Below, piece after piece: positions 7,883-16,782 of a stretch of DNA of 37,473 bases. Origin of the DNA: Paraburkholderia piptadeniae (GTDB taxonomy: Bacteria; Pseudomonadota; Gammaproteobacteria; Burkholderiales; Burkholderiaceae); NCBI RefSeq assembly GCF_900007165.1, contig NZ_CYGY02000027.1, positions 1 through 37,473 of the forward strand, written 5' to 3'. Position numbers and translations under genes: made by a program. Within the stretch, counting starts at the first letter, position 1; each line of letters opens with the position of its first letter. Under the pieces are notes generated by a model that was not told where the DNA came from, searched no databases, and saw nothing but the letters and a program-made list of their open reading frames with translations.

Positions 7883-8935
7883 ATGTTTATGCAGGCATTT
7901 ACTCCTACCGTCATCTCCGGCTCGCCGTACGAAATTGGTATTGCTCTTGGTGAAGCGGCGCGTCCGGTGATGGACGCGTACATGGGACAGAGCTCCGCCT
8001 GGCGGGTAGTCAGCCAGTGGCGAGGACACCAGTTTGTGCAGGGCCTGCGACAGGCCGCCGAAGCCGCGTATCCGGATCAGGTCGCCGAAATCGACGGCAT
8101 GGCGGCCGGCCTCGGCTGGCCGGCGGAAGACGTTTTCATCTGGAACTGCCGGGGCGAACTGATTCACAACGCGCCGGACGGCTGCACCACGCTGGCGGCG
8201 AGAGCCCCGGACGCACGTTTCATCGCGCACAACGAAGACGGCGACCCATACCTGCGCGGCAAGTGTTCGCTGGTAGACATCCGTCCAACCGGCAAGCCCG
8301 GGTTCGTGAGCTTCTACTATCCCGGCTCACTGCCCGGACATACCTTCGCCGTCAATCGCGCAGGTCTGGTTCAGGCGATCAACAATCTCCGCATCAGACA
8401 GCCGGCCGTTGGCGTTCCGCGCATGGTCCTCTCGCGCGCCGTGCTCGACGCGGGTTCGCTTGATGCCTCGGTGCATGTCCTCAACCGCGTGCAGCGTGCG
8501 AGCGGTTTTCACCATACGCTGGGCTGCGTCGGCGACGCGCGGCTGCTGAGCATTGAGGCGACAGTCAGGCGGTGTTCGGTTCTGGATGTCCCCAGAGTGT
8601 CGGGCCACGCGAACCATCTTATCCATCCCGGGTGCGACGTCGAGGCGCAGATTGTCACCGGCTCGTCCGGCGACCGGCAGGCCCGGCTCGACCAATTGCT
8701 TGCGGCCCCTGGCGACATCAGTGGCCCGAGGCTGCTGCAGGTGCTGTCGGACAAGGCACCCACGGGCCTGCCGATTTATCGCGACGACCCGGCCGACCCT
8801 GACGAAGAAAACACCCTCGCGACGGCGCTCTTCACCCTCACGGACGCAGGGGTAGACTTCGAAGTACGCCAGCAGGGCGAGCTCCGGTTCAGGCAGTTCC
8901 TTACCCCGGAGACAGGCACATCCGCTGCGTCCTGA
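7883..8935 (+). CDS. C45-family autoproteolytic acyltransferase/hydrolase (Ntn-hydrolase)
   Basis: A 350-aa protein of the acyl-CoA:6-aminopenicillanate acyltransferase-like (peptidase C45) group. These self-cleave before a cysteine that becomes the N-terminal nucleophile of an amidase or acyltransferase. The candidate nucleophile is Cys101 in NAPDGCTTLAAR, followed by the family's FIAHNEDGDP (about 113-122). Further conserved pieces are FVSFYYPGSLPGHTFAVN, GFHHTLG, HANHLIHPG and DEENTLATALFTL. No signal peptide is seen, so it is probably cytosolic. Co-transcribed with an amino-acid-type importer, it may hydrolyse an imported N-acyl amino acid or other amide and feed the acid to the divergent acyl-CoA synthetase and hydratases. 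That pathway role is inference; a peptide or beta-lactam substrate is not excluded. An alternative ATG lies 6 nt downstream. Confidence 0.88.
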   Translation: MFMQAFTPTVISGSPYEIGIALGEAARPVMDAYMGQSSAWRVVSQWRGHQFVQGLRQAAEAAYPDQVAEIDGMAAGLGWPAEDVFIWNCRGELIHNAPDGCTTLAARAPDARFIAHNEDGDPYLRGKCSLVDIRPTGKPGFVSFYYPGSLPGHTFAVNRAGLVQAINNLRIRQPAVGVPRMVLSRAVLDAGSLDASVHVLNRVQRASGFHHTLGCVGDARLLSIEATVRRCSVLDVPRVSGHANHLIHPGCDVEAQIVTGSSGDRQARLDQLLAAPGDISGPRLLQVLSDKAPTGLPIYRDDPADPDEENTLATALFTLTDAGVDFEVRQQGELRFRQFLTPETGTSAAS

Positions 8936-9093
8936 ACATTGAGGCACGTCAGCGACGGTAGCGACGCTTGCGCTGTCGGGTTCAGTGCCGGGACGAATGT
9001 CGTCGCAGAGGGCTTTCATGAGCGGATGGTGATCGACAGGAGCCGATTCATCACGCTCATGATGAACAAGGCCGGGGATCGGACGAAACACGG

Positions 9094-9702
9094 TTGATAC
9101 GTGAAGCTGCGCTCGATGAAACCGGACCGCCCCCGCGCGAGCGCCGTGTTCGCCAGCACTTCCAGCAGCAGCTCGACCTTCGCAGCCAATGCGTTGTCAT
9201 ACGCAACGGCAGCTGCTCTTCGATATACGTGATCTGCGACGGCTCGAGCTGCACCGCGTGGAGGTCGCGCACAGGCTGGCCGTACCCGCGCGCGGGCGGC
9301 TTCCATCTGACGTTCGGGCACCGCGTTAGCGCCGCAGCGCTCAGTGTCGGGTACAGCGCGCATGGCTGTTCGGTGCAGACAATCACCCGGCCGTCGCTGC
9401 ATGCGAATCACGCAATCCATCCGGCGATGAGCGGCTATGCCCAGCTCGTGACGGACTCCTCGCGTGACCGGCAGCGGCGCGGCGACGCCATGCTGTGCGA
9501 GACGCGCGAAGGAGGGCGCGCGCCGGACCCGCTTGCAATTCTCGCAGACACTCACGATGCGTCGCTGCCGATCTATCGCACCGATCCCACCGACAGGGAC
9601 GACGAAAACACGCTCGCAACCGCCGATATCGTGATCAAGGCGTCTCACTTAGAATGGCTCGTTTATGAACAGCCTGGGACCCGCCGCCCCAGTACCGGTT
9701 GA
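9094..9702 (+). pseudogene. Decayed second copy of a C45-family hydrolase gene
   Basis: The open stretch from about 9290 to 9690 encodes a peptide that aligns along its length with the C-terminal third of the intact gene at 7883-8935. Shared blocks are GGFHLTFG / SGFHHTLG, HANHAIHP / HANHLIHP, DSSRDRQ / GSSGDRQ, LPIYRTDPTDRDDENTLATA / LPIYRDDPADPDEENTLATA, and EQPG / RQQG. The region upstream (8940-9290) has no recognisable N-terminal half, no nucleophile Cys motif and no sensible start, so the gene is a 5'-degraded remnant. It differs too much from the intact copy to be a recent tandem duplicate. It ends 3 nt before the second RpiR regulator, echoing the pairing of regulator and C45 hydrolase in the functional locus. 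Confidence 0.8.
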
Positions 9703-9705
9703 TCG

Positions 9706-10698
9706 ATGGACACAGACAAACGCAAGACGCGCCGCACGGCCGCGAATAACGATGAGGCGAGGGCGCCTGACACGTTCGGCGCCGCGCCGCGCAGCGTGGA
9801 CGGGCTGCGCGAACTGGCAGTGCGCATCGGCCGCGACGAGGCAGGGCTTTCGCTCGGCGGCAAGGCACATACGGTGCTCGCGCGGCTCCTCGAACGGCCG
9901 GAGGAAGTCGCCGTCCGTACCATTACCGATCTGGCGACGGCGCTGGACGTGAATGCATCGACGTTGACGCGGCTTAGCACGAAGCTCGGCTATGCGGGCT
10001 TTGCGGACTTTCAGAGCGTGTTTCGCGACTCACTCGCCCAGCGTCATCGGCATTTCTATACGCATCAGGCGGAACGGCTGGTCACCCACAAGAAAGCGCG
10101 TGCGCGGACGCGCGTTGATGACGGGGCGTCGCCCGAGGTCGAAGTCGTGGCGAAACTGGCGCGTGAATCGATCGGCAACGTCGAGACGTTTCTTGCGCGC
10201 CTGTCTGCTGCGGATCTGCGCGGCGCGGCGGCTTTGCTTGCCGACGCGCCGCGCGTGCGCGTGCATGGCGTGAGGCAGTTCAGCGCGCTCGCGGGTTTTC
10301 TTTGTTATGGGCTCGGGATGATCCGCACCGATGTCGCATTGCTCGATGCGCAGGGAATCGGCGTCGCGCAAGGACTCGCGCATTTGCAGCCGGGCGACGT
10401 GGTCGTGGTGTCGAGCGTCGCGCCTTATACACGCAGCGTCGCCGAGGCTGCCGTGGTGGCTGCCGGGGCCGGCATGACCGTGATCGCGATCACCGATACG
10501 CTCGCGTCGCCGCTGGTGCCGCCCGCGCGTCACGCGTTTCTGATCCCCCATGAGAGCAGCTTCTTCAGCAACAGCATGGGCGCGTATCTGATCTTTTGTG
10601 AAGGCCTGCTCAATCTGGTCGCGGCGCATCTCGGCAAGCGGGGTTTGCAGGCGCTGTCGCGGCGTGAGCGCTTGATTACGGCGTTGGAGAGGGACTGA
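9706..10698 (+). CDS. MurR/RpiR-family transcriptional regulator (second copy)
   Basis: A 330-aa regulator of the same family as the one at 4570. It has a basic, poorly conserved N-terminal extension (about 1-30), the RpiR HTH domain (about 40-120; VAVRTITDLATALDVNASTL, then RLSTKLGYAGFADFQSVF) and a SIS domain (about 155-300; VRVHGVRQFSALAGFL, VVVSSVAPYTRSVAEAAV, TVIAITDTLASPLV). It is not a close copy of the first regulator, and no copy of the 14-bp operator was found upstream of it. Its natural partner may have been the decayed C45 gene directly upstream. Whether it still has a target is unclear. Confidence 0.9.
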   Translation: MDTDKRKTRRTAANNDEARAPDTFGAAPRSVDGLRELAVRIGRDEAGLSLGGKAHTVLARLLERPEEVAVRTITDLATALDVNASTLTRLSTKLGYAGFADFQSVFRDSLAQRHRHFYTHQAERLVTHKKARARTRVDDGASPEVEVVAKLARESIGNVETFLARLSAADLRGAAALLADAPRVRVHGVRQFSALAGFLCYGLGMIRTDVALLDAQGIGVAQGLAHLQPGDVVVVSSVAPYTRSVAEAAVVAAGAGMTVIAITDTLASPLVPPARHAFLIPHESSFFSNSMGAYLIFCEGLLNLVAAHLGKRGLQALSRRERLITALERD

Positions 10699-11254
10699 GG
10701 GGCGGCGATGGTTCGCGTGTGGCTTCATGGGCGCGGCTCCTGCATTCACGCAGAGCCCCCCAGCTTGACAAACAAGTCCTCATAGAAGCGGGGGCTGAAG
10801 TCGGGTCTGCGAACCTGGGGAAGCGATTACGCGACTGAGCGTGTGTCAGTGCGGCGGTCTGGCCGGCAAAGGCGACCATCGCATGGCCTATCGCTCGGTG
10901 TTTGGCCGGTTATCGATCGACAGTCTGCGGTTGTATCAAAGCGGTGTTCCGGGAGCGGGCGCCGATCCATCAGTCCGCTGGCCATGTCTGCGAGAGCTGA
11001 CGAGTCCCGAGCTTTGCCGCGTTGATGTCGTATGGTCTGACCGTCCGCGTACTGGACTGGGGTTTACCCACTTCGTAAGCGTTGCCAGGTTATTCGTTTT
11101 GCCGAAAGATCCGCTGGCAACCGTTCATATACCGTGTCGCAATGTCGTGGCTGGCGGAATTCACGTTCACCGGTCCGCGACGGCGGCACTAGAGGCCGGG
11201 CGCATCACCGGCTCATCACGGGGCCACCCTTCGGAGCCTTGAACCGCCGGTCAT

Positions 11255-11340
11255 CTTGAGGTTTGTTCGACGCCTGCCCATGTCTGCGGGCTCGGAAGCG
11301 CGCGCCGGCGCTTGCGGGCAGGCGTTGAACAAACCTCAAG
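11255..11340. repeat. 25-bp inverted repeat with 36-nt loop
   Basis: Arm 11255-11279 begins CTTGAGGTTTGTTC and ends ACGCCTGCCC. Arm 11316-11340 is its reverse complement with one mismatch (24 of 25). The loop itself contains a smaller GC-rich stem (AAGCGC ... GCGCTT). Transcribed, it would give one long hairpin. No T-run follows, so it is not a plain terminator. It could be a palindromic miniature element or the end of a decayed transposon. Confidence 0.75.
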
Positions 11341-11784
11341 ACAAGCTGTTCATTTGATTGGCTGCCTCCCGGGGCGGGGCAGAAGGCTGGAGGGACGCGA
11401 ACGCCTGCCGACAAAGCTGATGTGAAATTACACGGAGTCCGAACGAATGCGGTCGTGATTCACGGTCATTTCGCTTTCTCATCCTCACTCTCGGGCTTTA
11501 GCGTCGTCCGCTGTGCGGATGCACCCTTACTTTGTCGGCAGTCCTCTGGTGCTGCATCCGTGGTTTGGCGTCAACTCAAATATCCGCGCACAGGGAGAAA
11601 GGCGCGTGCGGCGCGTTTTATCACCCCGGTCGTTCGAAGGCAAAAAAAGAAAAGGCCGCGTGCTTAGACAATGAAGACATGCGGGCTATTTTTTTTCAAT
11701 TTCACGTGGAACGACGTTGCTTATCCCACCAGAGCCATCTCGGCGTGCTAAGCCCCGAAGCTTCGGCGTAGGTCGTCTCAAGGA

Positions 11785-11805
11785 AAGTGTGGCGTGGCCA
11801 CACTT
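11785..11805. repeat. Perfect 9-bp-arm hairpin
   Basis: AAGTGTGGC-GTG-GCCACACTT. Perfect arms, no adjacent T-run on either strand, and no gene within 390 bp. Function unknown; possibly a protein-binding palindrome left from a lost gene. Confidence 0.5.
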
Positions 11806-12196
11806 CAAAATCTTCGCACGGGGAAAAAATGCACGCCAGTCAAATCGATAGGGGTCTAGCCTCACGAAAACCATCACAACTGGCGGGATAACACGCACCA
11901 AAAGTCGGAAATCAACCGATATAACTTTTGGAGCGGTTAACATACCGGAACATCGACCGTATAACAATTCGCCGCAGCCGGAAAACAACGGGAACTACTG
12001 CGAATCTGGCTGCAGAAGCACGTAATTATTGCCTTTGGTGCCGCTGCGGGCGCCCAGCTGGAGCGCGGGAGCCCACCGGCGCTGTTGCTGATGGCACGTC
12101 AAGAACCGGTGGTAAACCTCGACGTAAGAGGGGCGAACCAGACAACGCGTGCCGACGCACCAAATTCGGCGCGTTCATGCAATCATCGACACTCAT

Positions 12197-13057
12197 ATGA
12201 GCGCTCTTTTCGGGCCAAAAATGAACCGGCATGAACGCGCCGCGCGTCAGCGGCAAATCGCGGCAGAACTACATGTTGCCCGCACATTCGACGCCGAGCA
12301 CGAAATCGAGCAGCGCGTCGCGTTTCTCGCCGACTACCTTCGTGCGAGCGGACTTTCAACTTATGTGCTCGGCATCAGCGGCGGCGTCGATTCATTGACA
12401 GCGGGACGCCTCGCGCAACTCTCGGTCGAACGGCTGCGCAGCACACAATACGAAGCGCGTTTCGTCGCGATGCGTTTGCCTTATGGCACCCAGCACGACG
12501 AGACAGACGCGCAGCAATCGCTCGAGTTCATCCGCGCCGACGAAACACTGATCATCGACATCCGCGCCACCGCCGACGCGACGCTCGCCTCGCTCGCCGC
12601 CAGCGGCCTGCGCTTCGACGACGACAAGCAACAGGATTTCGTGCACGGCAATATCAAGGCACGCGCGCGGATGATCGCGCAGTACGCGGCGGCGAGCGCG
12701 CGGCGCGGCATCGTGATCGGCACGGACCACGCGGCGGAATCGGTGATGGGCTTCTTCACGAAATTCGGCGACGGCGGCGCAGACGTGCTGCCGCTCGCGG
12801 GCCTGAACAAGCGGCGCATCCGCGCGCTCGCCAGCGCGCTCGGCGCAAGCGACGCGCTCGCGCACAAGGTGCCGACCGCCGATCTTGAGATGTTGCGACC
12901 GCAACGTCTCGACGAGGACGCATACGGCATCCGATACGAGGACATCGACGACTTTCTAGAAGGCAAGCCCGTCAGTGAAGCGGTGTTCGATACCGTCATC
13001 CGCTTCTATGAAAGCACCCGGCACAAGCGCGCGCTGCCTTACACGCCGTTCGACTGA
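12197..13057 (+). CDS. nadE: NH3-dependent NAD+ synthetase
   Basis: A 286-aa enzyme catalysing the last step of NAD synthesis, amidation of deamido-NAD with ammonia and ATP. The N-type ATP pyrophosphatase loop is LGISGGVDSLTAGRLAQ (about 59-75). The body matches the E. coli-type enzyme closely: FVAMRLPYGTQHDETDAQ, DFVHGNIKARARM, GIVIGTDHAAESVMGFFTKF, GDGGADVLPLAGLNKR, KVPTADLE, YEDIDDFLEGKPVSE and the C-terminal HKRALPYTPFD. The length fits the family (about 275 aa) and no glutaminase domain is present, so it uses ammonia. Start choice is uncertain: ATG 12197 and ATG 12221 lack strong Shine-Dalgarno sites, and the frame is open further up. It stands alone between mobile scraps and may be an extra copy of nadE. 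Confidence 0.95.
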   Translation: MSALFGPKMNRHERAARQRQIAAELHVARTFDAEHEIEQRVAFLADYLRASGLSTYVLGISGGVDSLTAGRLAQLSVERLRSTQYEARFVAMRLPYGTQHDETDAQQSLEFIRADETLIIDIRATADATLASLAASGLRFDDDKQQDFVHGNIKARARMIAQYAAASARRGIVIGTDHAAESVMGFFTKFGDGGADVLPLAGLNKRRIRALASALGASDALAHKVPTADLEMLRPQRLDEDAYGIRYEDIDDFLEGKPVSEAVFDTVIRFYESTRHKRALPYTPFD

Positions 13058-13156
13058 GCACGCGATCCGCAGGGCATGTGCCTGCATGCGCGCGCTATTC
13101 GCGCGGCGGCGTCTCGTCGCGGTCGAACGGCACGGCACTGACCTGCAACCGAGCAC

Positions 13157-14756
13157 GTCTATTGAAACAGCGTTTTGTCGGTTGCGTTGATGGCGGCCTC
13201 CGCGAGCCCGTGCAGCATACGATTCCCGACGAGGTTTGCGAGCACGCTATTGAAGTGGCCGCGGACGAATGGAACGAATGGAAAGTGAAACGAAACCATT
13301 TCTATGGACATCTCAAGCTGCCGCAAGACCCGAAAGAATTCCTTGGCCCGCTTATCAAACATCTTGACCGGAGCTTGAACGTGCAGCGCGACGCAACCAT
13401 GCGCGGTGACGTACATATTGACAGCGCGGTGCATCTTGATCCACTGTCGGTGCAAGCTTCGAATCCCGCGCTCGAGGCCTTGCGGCGGGCGATCTTCTCT
13501 GCCAGCCCGGATGGGCAACTGCCTGAAATCATTCTCGAGATTCACAGCGCGACGCGTTTCAGTTCGCTTCTACTCGGACGCGAACCCCGCTCGCGCGTCG
13601 AATTGCTGATGGTCTACGCGGCGGTCCTGGCACGCGGGACATCGCTGACAGCGGGCCGACATCGCACGCATGGTACTGGAACTGGCTTCCGCGACGATCA
13701 GGCAGATGATGAACCGCATTGCCGATGAACGGAAACTGCGACAGGCCACCGATGCAGCTGCTGAAATTCATGCATTGGCATCCGATCGCGGCACATTGAG
13801 GCGCGCCGACCTGGCATCGTCGGACATGATGTCGCTGGAAACAGCTCGTACCGTCTGGCAAGCTTGGGTCGACCCGCGTCGACGCACGAGATCGATCGGT
13901 ATGCACACGCATGTGCGCGATCGCTGGGGTATTTTCTACGATCAACCCATCATCCTCAATGAGCTGAAGGCCGGGGCAGCGATCGAAGGCGTGATACGTC
14001 AAAGCAGTGCCGACGCTGTTGCCAGCTCGCCGTCGATACCCATGGATACAGACTACACAATGGGCTCGCACGCATCCTGGGTTTTGACCTGTGCCCGCGA
14101 CTCTCGCATCTTCGCGACCGGCGTTTGCACGTCCCGCAGCACCATGCCGTCCCTGCGGAACTGATTGCCGTCACCGATCGCGATGTCAGGATGAATCTGA
14201 TCGAGCATGTGGGACGATCTTGTGCGGGTCGCCGCTTCAGTGCAGACCGGCCAATGCACCGCCGTGCAGGCGTTATCGCGCTTCGGTTCAGCCGCACGCA
14301 GACAGCCGGTATACGATGGCGGCACCCATATCGGGCGGCTATTCCGGACCATATACCTGATCGATCACCTCAACAATTCAGCGTTCCGCGCCGAGCTGCA
14401 GCATGTGCTCAATCGTTGCGAGGCAGTCCATACCGTGCAGCGGGCCGATCCACACCGGCAGGGTTCCACTGGAACTGACCAGGCACAATGACTCGCTCGC
14501 GGCGGTGTCCTCGGCACTGGCTCTGCTCTCCAATGCCGTGATGGCATGGAACACGATCCACATGCAGCGCGCGGTCGACCAGATAGAGGCGACGAGTGGA
14601 GAGACCGTTCAGGCCGGCGACTTGCGGCGCATCGCGCCGACGCATCTTGAAAATATCAATCTGCGCGGAACGTTCGATTTCCCGATCGAACGCTATGCAC
14701 ATTATTTGCTGCCGGGCGTCGCCGATCTGAATGCGAAGCAGCGGCGGCTGGTTTGA
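13157..14756 (+). pseudogene. tnpA: Tn3-family transposase (TnpA), frameshifted C-terminal remnant
   Basis: Roughly the last 500 residues of a Tn3-family transposase spread over at least four frames. In order: QLPEIILEIHSATRFSSLLL (near 13520), DLASSDMMSLETARTVWQAW with DRWGIFYDQPIILNELKAGA and AIEGVIRQ (13810-14010), WDDLVRVAASVQTGQCTAVQ with LSRFGSAARR, GRLFRTIYLID and ELQHVLNRCEAVHTVQR (14210-14440), then ALLSNAVMAWNTIHMQRAVD and LRRIAPTHLENINLRGTFDF ending at TGA 14756. These are hallmark blocks of the family, including the DDE region neighbourhood. The N-terminal half is missing and no 38-bp Tn3 inverted repeat was recognised, so the transposon is dead and partial. Confidence 0.88.
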
Positions 14757-15260
14757 TTCGTAGTGTTCTCTGGCACGTCGTTACCCGAATCCCACCCGAT
14801 GAGCACAGGGCTTGCCGCACTCCGACGCGCGGCCACACGTGATCAAAAAGTGAAAAGAACCAGACAGCAATTGCCTGATTTCGCGAGGTATTTTAATAGG
14901 GCCGGCTCGCAAACCCGCATCAAGGCAAGACCAAGCTACCGTCGCAAAATGCATTGAAATCGAGGGTAGGCCCGTTATTGTCGCCAGTGGCTTTTACAAG
15001 CAAACCTCCTATGATAGGAAATTAGGCTCACCCTGGATGGCCCGTGCGCCATGCATGAATGCCGGCCTGGTGAGGTGACGGATCAGTCGCGCATGACGGC
15101 GGTTTGGGCGCCGACCTGTGGCCGGCTGGTCCGCCCAGACGCCGATTACCGCGAACAGCACAGCCGGAAAGAACGACTGGCGATCCTCTGGTGACAAGCT
15201 AGCCTCTGAAGGAATGACCGTAGCGCTCGACTCGATTGTTAAAGATCGGAGGGGAAACGA
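14757..15260. other. Intergenic stretch, no supported gene
   Basis: Between the Tn3 remnant and the diguanylate cyclase. A small symmetric element TCCTAT-G-ATAGGA lies at 15007-15019. Minus-strand open frames here overlap the cyclase gene start and look accidental. No tRNA or terminal repeat was recognised. Confidence 0.4.
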
Positions 15261-16661
15261 ATGAGCGACATCTTGATCGTCCACACCCCGGCGTCGGGCA
15301 TTGGCGTCGTCACGCGGGCCTACGCGCGCTTGCTCATCGCCGGGTTTGCGCTGCTTCCGGCTGGCGCGATCGCGTATCTTGCCGGCGTCCAGGCGCCGTC
15401 CCTCACGTTCGAGAATCACGCGTTCCACGAAGTCGCGATCGCCGCCGCGACGGCCGAAGGCGCGTTCGTTACGTACGTCACCTGGCGCTGCTATCGTTCA
15501 TCGGGCGAACCGCTGCTACGCTGGCTGACGCTCGGCTTTCTGGGCTTTGTGCTGATCTATACGCTGCATGGCGCGTTCACGGGATTGGCCCACCACCATA
15601 TGTGGCTGTTTCTGCTTTACGGACCCGCCTCACGCCTGGCGATGGCCGTCCTGCTGCTCGTCGGGTTGCTCTCGTTCGGCCGCCAGCCCGACGAAGCTGG
15701 CACGCGCACGAACATTCGCCTCTGGGGAACATGGATTGCCGCGTTCGTGCTGATTGACGCATTCGTCGCGGCGGTGGCCAGTACAACGATCGCCAGTGTG
15801 GGTCTCATACGCTCGTTGGAGTCCGCCGCGCTGCTCTTTTCGGCGCTCAACGTCACCGCGTTGATGGTCCGCCGCATTCGTTCGCCGCTGATGGTCACGT
15901 TCGGTATCTCGGTGACCTGGTTCGCGCTGTCATCGCTCGCGTTCCTGCTCGGGCGGCCCTGGAACCACATGTGGTGGCTCGCCCACCTGATCTTTGCGGG
16001 CGGCTTCTTTTTATTGAGCTACGCCGTCGTCCAGGCCTTTCATACCACGCGCTCGTTTGCGACCGTCTACAGTCAGGAAGTGATGATCGCACGGCTCGCC
16101 GCGGCGAGCATCCGCACCGAGCGAGCGCTCGAGGAACTACAACGGACCAACCAGAAGCTCGAACACCTCGCCGCCACAGATCCGCTGACCGGTGCCGTGA
16201 ACCGGCGGTACTTCATTGTCCGTGTGGAGGAGGAGATCGCGCGCGCGAAGCGCGACGGCACGCCGTTTTCGTTGCTGGCGCTCGATCTTGACAACTTCAA
16301 GGCGATCAACGATAGCTACGGACATCAAGCCGGTGACGTTGTCCTGCAAAGTTTCGTGCAGAAATGTGTCGAGGTGATCGGCCCGTACGAAGGGGTGGCA
16401 CGCATGGGCGGGGAGGAGTTCATGATCCTGTTGCCCCAAACCAGGCTGGACGTTGCGAGTACGATCGCCGGCCTGATTCGTGCGACGATCGCCGGCAGGC
16501 AGTTCGAGGCCGCCCCGGGAGAGCAAATCGCCCTCACCGTCAGCATCGGCGTCGCGCAGTTCGGCCCGGATGGCGACTCGATTGACATGATTTTCCGCAC
16601 GGCTGACCAGCGGCTTTATTGCGCAAAAGGTGAGGGACGCAATCGCGTGGTGGCCGCATAG
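15261..16661 (+). CDS. Membrane diguanylate cyclase (8 TM segments plus GGDEF domain)
   Basis: A 466-aa enzyme predicted to make c-di-GMP from two GTP. The N-terminal 265 residues contain about eight hydrophobic segments (near 22-42, 57-75, 86-106, 112-139, 155-175, 184-204, 209-230, 238-260), acting as an integral membrane sensor. His-rich segments AHHHMWLF (110-117) and NHMWWLAH (235-242) could bind a ligand, metal or haem. A short coiled-coil (about 275-303) leads into the GGDEF domain (about 304-463) with DPLTGAVNRRYF, LDLDNFKAINDSYGHQAGD and the active A-site GGEEF (383-387). The usual RxxD inhibitory site before it is replaced by IGPY, so product feedback through that site is not expected. 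GGAGGGG lies 9 nt before the ATG. A c-di-GMP phosphodiesterase gene follows. Confidence 0.93.
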   Translation: MSDILIVHTPASGIGVVTRAYARLLIAGFALLPAGAIAYLAGVQAPSLTFENHAFHEVAIAAATAEGAFVTYVTWRCYRSSGEPLLRWLTLGFLGFVLIYTLHGAFTGLAHHHMWLFLLYGPASRLAMAVLLLVGLLSFGRQPDEAGTRTNIRLWGTWIAAFVLIDAFVAAVASTTIASVGLIRSLESAALLFSALNVTALMVRRIRSPLMVTFGISVTWFALSSLAFLLGRPWNHMWWLAHLIFAGGFFLLSYAVVQAFHTTRSFATVYSQEVMIARLAAASIRTERALEELQRTNQKLEHLAATDPLTGAVNRRYFIVRVEEEIARAKRDGTPFSLLALDLDNFKAINDSYGHQAGDVVLQSFVQKCVEVIGPYEGVARMGGEEFMILLPQTRLDVASTIAGLIRATIAGRQFEAAPGEQIALTVSIGVAQFGPDGDSIDMIFRTADQRLYCAKGEGRNRVVAA

Positions 16662-16782
16662 TCGCAACGTTACGCGCTTATCCAGTGGTGAGCGTCTGAT
16701 GGGGTGGCCCCTCCGCCTTGATGAGCTCTACAAGACATAAGCACATGCGGCGCCTCGATCGCACCCCTGCGACAGGAGACTT

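Larger units (their letters stand above)
10699..12196. other. Long stretch without a convincing gene
   Basis: About 1.5 kb. Several short open frames exist on both strands, but none has a recognisable protein pattern with a supported start. The stretch holds a 25-bp inverted repeat (11255-11340), a 9-bp-arm hairpin (11785-11805), a 12-bp palindrome CCGAAGCTTCGG (11755-11766), and locally AT-richer runs (11640-11700, 11880-12030) in contrast to the GC-rich genes. It probably represents decayed mobile DNA plus the nadE upstream region. Confidence 0.5.

Noticed and set aside
9016..9648. 210-codon minus-strand frame antisense to the C45 remnant
   Set aside because: It is the shadow of the plus-strand frame, which shows clear homology to the intact C45 gene; the antisense peptide has no recognisable features.
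10841..11242. Open frame of about 130 codons in the gene-free stretch
   Set aside because: No ribosome-binding site, no recognisable motif, Arg-rich composition typical of shadows in GC-rich DNA, and overlapping open frames on both strands.
13089..13105. CGCGCG-CTATT-CGCGCG hairpin after nadE as a terminator
   Set aside because: There is no T-run on either strand, and alternating CG is common in this DNA.
15009..15428. Minus-strand frame overlapping the diguanylate cyclase start
   Set aside because: It overlaps a well-supported gene by about 170 bp, has no start signal and no recognisable pattern.
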